Shown here in pieces: positions 58,332 to 64,000 of a stretch of DNA of 64,000 bases. Source of the stretch: Isochrysis galbana (lineage: Eukaryota; Haptophyta; Isochrysidales; Isochrysidaceae). The position numbers and the translations under genes were made by a program. Where the stretch lies: NCBI GenBank assembly GCA_018136815.1, contig CM030932.1, positions 9,238,001-9,302,000 of the forward strand, given 5' to 3'. Positions within the stretch are counted from its first letter, which is position 1; every line of letters begins with the position of its first letter. Below the pieces are notes generated by a model that was given only the letters and a program-made list of their open reading frames with translations, made no database searches and was not told where the DNA came from.

Positions 58332-59427
58332 GGTGGAGGGGGCGTTGTGCGCGCGGCGTCGTGCGCGCCCCGTCCGCGGAGCTCAAGCCACTGGAGCTCG
58401 ACTCGGTCATCGCACAGTCGAGTGGTGTTGCGCAACCTCTCGTTCGGCGAGAGGGGTTGTGTCGTCCTGAGGTGGAGGGGGCGTCAGTGGCAATCACACT
58501 TTGTTCCGCCCGCGCCCAGAGTTCCCCCGCGAAAAGAGTGAACGCACGGCGTGCACCTTCCTGGAAGTTGCTATGCGCACGCACGGCGCCCCCGCGGGGG
58601 GTGCGCCGGTGCACATCGCGCCGTGCCCACGCACGGCGTGCACATGTGATTGCAAGTCATCACAGGCGCTGTGTAACGAAACATCTCTTATATGGCCAGT
58701 TTACGTAGTTGTGGGCCGCAGGGGCTACACACACGGAACGGGTTGACATGCGCGCGCACGGCGTATCCGCGGGGGGACCGATGCACATCGCGCCGTGCCC
58801 ATGCACGGTATGCACCGATGTGATTAGCGAAGAAGCTTTGACGGCCTCTCTCTTATAATTTTAACAAGATCTAATGTTAAACAACTACAATACAACTGTG
58901 GACATTTGATCGCTCAATTCGACTGATGTCCCACTATTGACGGAACGACACCTCACGGGCGGCGCGATGGGACCGTGCTACTCCTTGTGCACGCGTGGGC
59001 CGCCTACTGCGTGGGGAGGCAGCGAGGCAGCGGCGGCGGTCGGAGGTGCGCCGGCGGTGCCCGCCGCCGCCTTCGCGGCCGTGGACCGGCTGCTCGCCGC
59101 ACTCGCTGCGCGCGACCGACCGGCCGACGCTCACGTTGCGCGCTGCGCGTCGCCTGCGCGTTCCACCTGCGCGGGGCCGCGCGTGTCCCGATAGGCATTT
59201 TGTCATTTGACCGCGCATTCCCTCGCGCGCGCTGCCGCGCTGCCCGCTAAAGCAAGCAGAATCAGCAACCAGCAACCGCAACAGTGACGAGTGGAAGTGC
59301 GTCAACACCGTGTCAACACTTGTTGTGCCCTGCGTCAACACTTGTAAGAGGCCAGATGGGTTAACACCTTGCCCAAGCTACTGTAATGGGCCCTCGAGGG
59401 CGTGTCAACGTGAACCCATACGCCCTG

Positions 59428-59530
59428 CCTTGGAGGCCAGCTCAGGGGGCAGAGGAGGCTGGGGCTGGGCCCTGGACTCCCCTGCCTCTCCCTCGCTGGC
59501 GCTCCTGCGCCTCTGGGCCCCCCAGTCTGC
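59428..59530. repeat. hAT TSD right copy and GC-rich dispersed module
   Basis: Bases 59428-59435 (CCTTGGAG) are the right target duplication. From 59440 the AGCTCAGGGGGCAGAGGAGG ... CCTCCCTCGCTGGCGCTC module (see 1-200 and 30500-30595) follows, so the hAT element inserted at the edge of that older repeat. Confidence 0.75.
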
Positions 59531-60437
59531 ACCTGTCTGCCCGTTGACCAGGGCCAGGGGGGAGGAGGGGTTGGAGCGATGGGCTGGCCACGCCGGGCCA
59601 GGACGCGCGATTCAGGCGAGCCTGTGGGGAGGAGGATGGGTCAGCATGGCAGTGTGCTCCTGGCAAGCCATCAGGCATGCCAGGAGCATGAGTGGTTCCT
59701 CCCCTACGGCAGGGGAGGAGTGGAGAGAGGGGAGAGGGGGGGGCTCATGCCCCCCCATGGGCGAACTAAGTATAAACGTATAAACTTTTAGTTGAGAGTC
59801 GAAAAAAAGAGTTTCAACGAATTTGTCGAGTCTATTCGTTGTGGTGTTACACCTTTGAACGGCGTCGTCGAGCGCGCTAGTGTTGCAGAAGTTGAAGTTG
59901 GAGTTGGAGTGGTCTCTCGGCGGCCTAGATGTGAAACACGGCAGGGGGCAGGGGGGCCTCCAAACACAGCAAACACGACCTGTTTTTGGCTTTTCTAGAA
60001 ACACGGGAACCTCACAAACCCGGCATGCTGCTAGGGAGGGCGTTTGAAACACGGTGAAATCGAGCTGTTTTTGGCCTCTGTCTCTGTACAAACACGGTAA
60101 ACCCGTGTTGTGTTTACCATGTAGGCTCGGCGGGGGTACCACATCTGGAATTGTAGTCTTGTAAAAGAAGGTCTTGTTGGCTAGCATCCCTCGCCACATA
60201 CACCGGACAAGCCATGCACCAACCGCGCACACCCCCATCGCGGGGTAGGGGCTCCGTTGCCGATGAGGCCCGGTCCCTCAGCACTAGGATTAAACTAGGA
60301 CAACAAGAAAACTCTGAAACAAGAAAACTCTAACGAATACTTCAGAATTGAGAAATGAGAACTGCTTGCGGACCCGACCGAGTACAGGCGGAGGAAGGCG
60401 TCGGACTGAGCAGAGCGGCTACTACTTTCCTGCCCGA
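59531..60437. other. Intergenic, no supported gene
   Basis: A minus-strand frame at 59612-60238 has no recognisable domain. Bases 59930-60115 contain repeated AAACACGG / CCGTGTTT and ACCTGTTTTTGGC / GAGCTGTTTTTGGC words, a degenerate tandem of about 90 bp. Confidence 0.45.
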
Positions 60438-60981
60438 ATGCGGCGGGCCGGCCTGCTCACTGCGTCAAGACGTCAGCTTTGCTCGGTCAGCCTTAGCCGT
60501 AGTAACTTTCGGCACTACGAGCGCCGCCAGACCCGCTTCAACGACAATGATATCTTTGGGCACATGAACAACGTGTGCTTGAGCTGCAGCGAGTGGCAGC
60601 ACCGACACCAACTCGCCCTCGGAGGCTGACGCATCCTCCCGCGTGCAATAGGTATGCTACTACGCTTTCATGGATGACACCGTCAACAATCATCTGCTCC
60701 AACATGGCTTCGGGAGATCTCATCCCAGGTATGTGGTCGAGTCATCATGCCGATATCTTTCACCTCTGGCATATCCAGATCCTGTCGATGTGGGATTGCT
60801 CGTGACGAAAATAGGAAACTCCAGTGTGGTCTATTCGATTGGCTTGTTTGCTGCAGAGTCCCAACAGCCAGCTGCGATTGGCAAATTTGTGCATTGTTAC
60901 ATCGAAGAGGCGACAGGACGACCAAAGCCGTTGGATGGTGGCATTAAGAAGGTGTTGTCGTTGTTAATGGCACCACCCTAG
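60438..60981 (+). CDS. 4HBT-family acyl-CoA thioesterase
   Basis: Exons 60438-60572 and 60652-60981, intron GT-AG (AAC|GTGTGC ... CAATAG|GTATGC) in phase 0, give 154 residues. Exon 1 starts MRRAGLLTASRRQLCSVSLS, a mitochondrial-type leader, then RRQTRFNDNDIFGHMNN, continued in exon 2 by VCYYAFMDDTVNNHLL. This is the hotdog-fold signature (F-x-D-x-D-x-x-GHMNN-x-x-Y-x-x-x-x-x-x), with the first Asp as candidate catalytic residue. The rest (YLSPLAYPDPVDVGLLVTKI, KFVHCYIEEATGRPKPL) matches the family strands. These enzymes hydrolyse acyl-CoA or aryl-CoA thioesters; the substrate is not predictable. Confidence 0.85.
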
Positions 60982-61849
60982 TTCTTAAACGAATCTCCAC
61001 GTCGAGACGCTGAGCAAAACCCAAGCCGGCGTCGGTGGATGTGTTGATTGCACATACTATTCTGACCCACGCATGCATCGAGTGGTAAAGGAGTGTACAG
61101 AAGAGTGGAGGATCCAATCATGCTACTTTCTACTAGTAGTACTTTTTTTCATCTTATCTATGTTGTCATCAAGAACAACTCTCTCTGAGCCTTGATACCT
61201 AAACCTTCATTCCCCTCTCCTGGCTCCTCGCTGCCCACGCATATTGTAACTGATGGCAGCGGATTCGCGGGGCATGCGCCTTTCACCTTTCAAGACTCCG
61301 GCGTGAACGGGAAAATGAATTGTGAATTGAGATTGAGACCCTCTACTAGAGGCCCTCTAGTTTTGTGTTTTGTGATCCAACTTTTAACGCTCGCTTTCTG
61401 CTTTCTCACATGGCACATGGCAATGCAAACAACAATGAATGACAAATATAAAAAATAATACGCTAGCTAATTATAATACGCTATAATAACCAGTATCAGT
61501 ATTTTTAGAACCCGTGCTGTGTGCTATGTGGGTGTGCTTTATTTACAGACCCGTTTGTTGTTTGTGTTTCGTTACGGGTTTTACTAAAGTGTTAAGTGTT
61601 CACGTTCACGAACTACCGTTATAACAATAGGGTCATGGAGCGCGCCACGCTCCCCTCCTCTCTCTCCGCCCACCCCACCGCGCCGGCCGACCGGCCGACC
61701 ACGTGATGGCCGACGTCATACAACCGCAACGTCCTCATCCTGAGCCCGCGCCCACCCAGGTGGCCGCGAGCCGCCACGCGCCACACGCACAGAGCCACGC
61801 ACAGCCTAGCAACACTCTCCACACAGCACACCACTCACACCATCACAGC
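60982..61849. other. Intergenic, no gene seen
   Basis: No supported gene. Bases 61330-61620 are AT-rich. Confidence 0.4.
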
Positions 61850-62388
61850 CATCACACCAACAAGCTGGAACAGAGGGAGCCTCAGGGCCCATGAGAGAAG
61901 GGGACATCATATTACTATATAAATAAAAAGGGGGCACGCGTGACCCGAGAAACTATAGGCCGATAACACTACGGCAAAGTGACTACGAAATTCTAGCCAA
62001 GATTCTAACAAATAGACTTAAACAAGTGATAGGATAATCTCCAAGGACCAACTGGGATTCGTCCCTAAAAGATTCATCGGAGAAGCTACATACACACCTC
62101 CTTCATTCAACTCACACAAGCCTATCTAGAAGAAACGGGGGAACCCGGCATCATACTAGCCCTGGACAGGGAAAAGGCCTTCGACAGAGTGAACTGGAGC
62201 TTCTATCATCTGGCACTGGACAAGCTGAGATTCGGACACGACTTCCAAAGGGACGCGAAAACGCTCACCAACTCCGACGCCAAACCGATTAGGTACATCA
62301 AGACAAACGGGGGCAGGAGCTTTCCCTTCAACATCGCCAGCGGAGTACCGCAGGGATGCCCGCTTTCCCCGCTAGCCTTCCTACTAAG
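61850..62388 (+). pseudogene. Degenerate LINE reverse transcriptase fragment
   Basis: Relic of an RT related to the LINE at 49353: MREGDIILLYK then an in-frame TAA, then RDPRNYRPITLRQSDYEILA, a frameshift near 62033, DQLGFVPKRFIGEATY, a further shift, GEPGIILALDREKAFDRVNW and SGVPQGCPLSPLAFLL. The homology stops abruptly at about 62388, before the catalytic FADD region, exactly where the motif GGTCGTTTGCCTTCATTTGG begins. Confidence 0.85.
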
Positions 62389-62816
62389 GTCGTTTGCCTT
62401 CATTTGGTACCGAAGGATATCAATGGATGTGGTGCCTTTTTCGCACTGGAGCGACGATATCCCACCGTCCTACTCGCGCCCCGCGAAGGGAGCGTTCGCG
62501 GTCGCTTCGACGAAGGGCTTGGTGCGCGTGAACCCGCTGTCGGGTGGGCGCTCGGGCGAGCTGTGCGACATTTGGGTGGCCCCCGATTGGCGCGGTCAAG
62601 GCGTTGGGAGGACTTTGTTACGGGAAGCGATGCGTGTCGCTCCGGCGCCTGTGGTTGTGGACGTTGCTCGAGTCGGGGCCCGTCTCGTTGTATGATCGCG
62701 TGGGCTTCCGGGTAGCCCTGAGTGGAGTTCCTCGTCGGCTTGAGGCCTCCTCGCTTCGTTTGAGACATCCGTGGCTGGGTGAGGAAGCGGTGGTGCACAT
62801 GGTTGTCAGTCTGTGA
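62389..62816 (+). pseudogene. GNAT acetyltransferase-like gene with frameshift
   Basis: From the ATG at 62423 the first frame gives MDVVPFSHWSDDIPPSYSRP and then GELCDIWVAPDWRGQGVGRT-LLREAMR, the GNAT acetyl-CoA-binding motif A (V-x-P-x-x-R-G-x-G-V-G). A one-base shift around 62640-62660 moves the continuing homology (LWLWTLLESGPVSLYDRVGF, the family's L-Y-x-R-x-GF motif) into another frame ending at 62816. Either a pseudogene, a programmed shift or a sequencing error. It starts at the junction that truncates the LINE relic, so it arrived as, or with, an insertion. Confidence 0.65.
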
Positions 62817-62857
62817 CGACGACGCTCGGCGGCGTGGCTAAAAATCTTCCTTTTTTT

Positions 62858-63313
62858 TCAAACATGGGTAGCCTCGTCGTCTCCCCGCCGCCCCCGTGAC
62901 CCTTGCCTCATGGGGGAGGGGGAGTCTCCTGAGTTTGCATTCGCTGTGGATAATCGCTTGGTCACGGTCCTGATGACAAAGACGACCACCGCTACGAGCG
63001 CGGCGACGCCCCCAAGCGTGACCAACAAGGCGGTCAGCATTACTTTGTCGAAGATGAAGCGGAGGGCGGAGGGCCAGCTGTGTTGGTGTTTCCACCGAGT
63101 CCGCACTGCACTCGACGTCGAGCGAGCGCGCACCGGGTGCGTCCACCCGACCGCCTTCAGGTCGACGTCTTCACGGCGCTTGTCTTGTGCTTGCGGGTCG
63201 TCGGCCGACGGGCCGTGGATGGTCGAGCTCACGCCTTTGGAGTGGGGCTCGGAAAAGATAGTCATTTTGCACCCCACCCGCACAGATGCCTGCTTGGGGT
63301 CCTGGAGGTTCAC
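62858..63313 (-). CDS. Exon encoding a single-TM protein of unknown family
   Basis: The minus-strand open exon begins after a good acceptor (poly-C then AAACAAAACAG|GTGAAC at 63313) and ends at a stop at 62858 (152 codons). It reads VNLQDPKQASVRVGCKMTIF and, after a loop, FIFDKVMLTALLVTLGGVAA LVAVVVFVIRTVTKRL, a TM helix with a basic cytosolic anchor, then a short Ser-rich tail. Its N-terminal exon was not identified. No family recognised. The GCC-rich codon use fits the host. Confidence 0.4.
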   Translation of the reverse strand: MNLQDPKQASVRVGCKMTIFSEPHSKGVSSTIHGPSADDPQAQDKRREDVDLKAVGWTHPVRARSTSSAVRTRWKHQHSWPSALRFIFDKVMLTALLVTLGGVAALVAVVVFVIRTVTKRLSTANANSGDSPSPMRQGSRGRRGDDEATHV

Positions 63314-63461
63314 CTGTTTTGTTTGGGGGGGGGGGGGATGGGTGAAAAAAGAAGAAAGCGCGCGGGACGAGAGAAGAAAGCGCGCGCGCCGCCGCGCGCA
63401 TTCTGTCAGATTGACCCTCGCGCGAGCGGTGGGAGGTGGGAGGGGGGAAGCGCGCGCACGA

Positions 63462-64000
63462 ATGACGTGCGCTACCGGGCAGCCCTTCGCGGTGCGCGCG
63501 CGCGGCCTCGCCTTTACGCAGTGCCTCCACGAGGGCGCCGACACCATCGGCGACTACGTGCGCAAGCACGGGCGATGGACGGGCTGCGACACCCTCGCGA
63601 GCACGTGGGAGAGGCTGGAGGTCGCGGCGGGCGGCGGCGTCTTCGTCGACGTCGGCGCCAACATCGGCAGCTGCACGCTCCTCATGCTCGCCCTCGGCGC
63701 CACGGTGCACGCCTTCGAGCCCGTGCCCGACAACGTCCGGCTGCTCAACGCGTCCGTCCGCGCCAACCCCGGCTTCGCCGACCGCGTCGTCGTCAAGCAG
63801 CTCGCACTCGGCGCGCGCCCGCAGCGCGCGGCCTCGCTCTTCGTGCAGGCGCGCAACTCGGGCAACGCCGTGCTCCACGTGCCCGTGCCCGACCGCGCGA
63901 CCGACCAGATGCACGCGCCGATCCGCGTCGAGGTGAGCACGGCCGACGCCGAGCTCGCCGCCGTCCGGCGGGTGCGGCTCATGAAGCTAGACGTGCAGGG
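63462..64000 (+). CDS. FkbM-family methyltransferase (5' part)
   Basis: Open from the ATG at 63462 (MTCATGQPFAVRARGLAFTQ) to the window edge, 179 codons so far. The Rossmann SAM-binding core is clear: GGGVFVDVGANIGSCTLLML (motif I, DVGANIG), then VHAFEPVPDNVRLLNASV (motif II, acidic FEP), VKQLALGARPQRA, and RLMKLDVQG (motif with K-x-D-x-x-G) at the very edge. This is the FkbM/Methyltransf_21 family, which O-methylates sugars or small molecules. Substrate and localisation are unknown. The 3' part lies outside the window, and an upstream exon cannot be excluded. Confidence 0.85.
   Translation, partial: MTCATGQPFAVRARGLAFTQCLHEGADTIGDYVRKHGRWTGCDTLASTWERLEVAAGGGVFVDVGANIGSCTLLMLALGATVHAFEPVPDNVRLLNASVRANPGFADRVVVKQLALGARPQRAASLFVQARNSGNAVLHVPVPDRATDQMHAPIRVEVSTADAELAAVRRVRLMKLDVQ

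Larger units (their letters stand above)
56539..58953. mobile_element. Nested element Y2
   Basis: Begins AAGTCGCGTTCCGTCAAAAG and ends TTGACGGAACGACACCT. The first 24 bp match the left end of Y1 and the last 61 bp (58893-58953) nearly match the right end of Y1. It interrupts the hAT element at a position uninterrupted in copy 1 (34665-34680 region). It holds a 341-bp direct duplication, an acidic ORF (57561-58331) and the GTGATTGCAAGTCATCACA / GCACGGCGTGCAC words seen in Y1. No Fanzor sequence recognised. Confidence 0.8.
56199..59427 (+). mobile_element. hAT-like element X, copy 2, with 8-bp TSD
   Basis: Starts CAGGGCGTATGGGTTCACGT and ends with the reverse complement ACGTGAACCCATACGCCCTG, flanked by perfect 8-bp duplications CCTTGGAG (56191-56198 and 59428-59435). 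CA-G-rich termini with an 8-bp duplication are the hallmark of the hAT superfamily. GTTAACACC / GTGTTGACG words recur within about 170 bp of each end (56225-56330 and 59290-59370) as subterminal repeats. The element proper, without the nested Y2, is about 0.8 kb and encodes no transposase; it includes an A/R-rich stretch also present in copy 1. It must have been mobilised in trans. Confidence 0.85.

Overview
This window looks like nuclear DNA of a GC-rich unicellular alga, most likely a haptophyte. That assignment is inference. It rests on short spliceosomal introns (about 60-220 nt in the models here), on three introns whose reading frames require a GC-AG boundary with a GCGAG(T/C) donor, on N-terminal signal/transit-like leaders on several plastid-type proteins, on long poly-C and CT tracts, and on many eukaryotic-only families (SMN, tubby, PAP/fibrillin, PPR). 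No prokaryotic operon structure is visible.

Host genes, left to right: a chorismate mutase-like membrane-anchored protein (904-1665, -); a cytochrome b561-like orphan exon (1835-2172, +); an SMN orthologue (2977-3834, -) divergent from a bL31m-like ribosomal protein (4008-4361, +); an RsuA/RluE-type pseudouridine synthase (6919-7776, +); a zinc-dependent deaminase (14193-15281, -) divergent, across a 0.5 kb CT tract, from an SRPBCC/DUF1857-like protein (16067-16793, +); a five-exon polytopic membrane protein (20874-22751, +); a three-exon PPR protein (23622-26631, +); a three-exon tubby-like protein (28538-29767, -); a DUF3783-like plastid protein (35330-35956, -); a LON-domain protein (37380-39063, +); a single-TM protein (40919-41632, -); a small TM protein (42208-42453, -); a two-domain PAP/fibrillin protein (44397-46281, -); an ankyrin protein (47095-49345, +); an FKBP (53947-54618, +); a 4HBT thioesterase (60438-60981, +); and the start of an FkbM methyltransferase (63462 onward, +).

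Much of the rest is repeat and mobile DNA. A 204-bp satellite array (about 8750-11920) lies inside a 4.3 kb segment bounded by about 27-bp inverted repeats. A non-LTR retrotransposon (49353-53145, -) is flanked by a perfect 17-bp target duplication that contains the stop codon of the ankyrin gene; two more fragments of related elements lie at 27804-28465 and about 61850-62388. A hAT-like element (56199-59427) has CAGGG-type inverted ends and a perfect 8-bp duplication. A second copy (about 32139-35025) is present, and each copy carries, at a different internal site, a 2.0-2.4 kb nested element with AAGTCGCGTTCCGTC-type inverted ends.

The nested element in the left copy contains the C-terminal half of a Fanzor (eukaryotic TnpB-like, RNA-guided nuclease family) protein with RuvC-II/III and zinc-finger motifs. 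The one in the right copy carries an unrelated acidic ORF. Both contain GC-rich hairpin-forming subterminal repeats. A 105-bp MITE-like relative of these elements sits at 23118-23222. The Fanzor-bearing nested transposon family is the most interesting system seen here.
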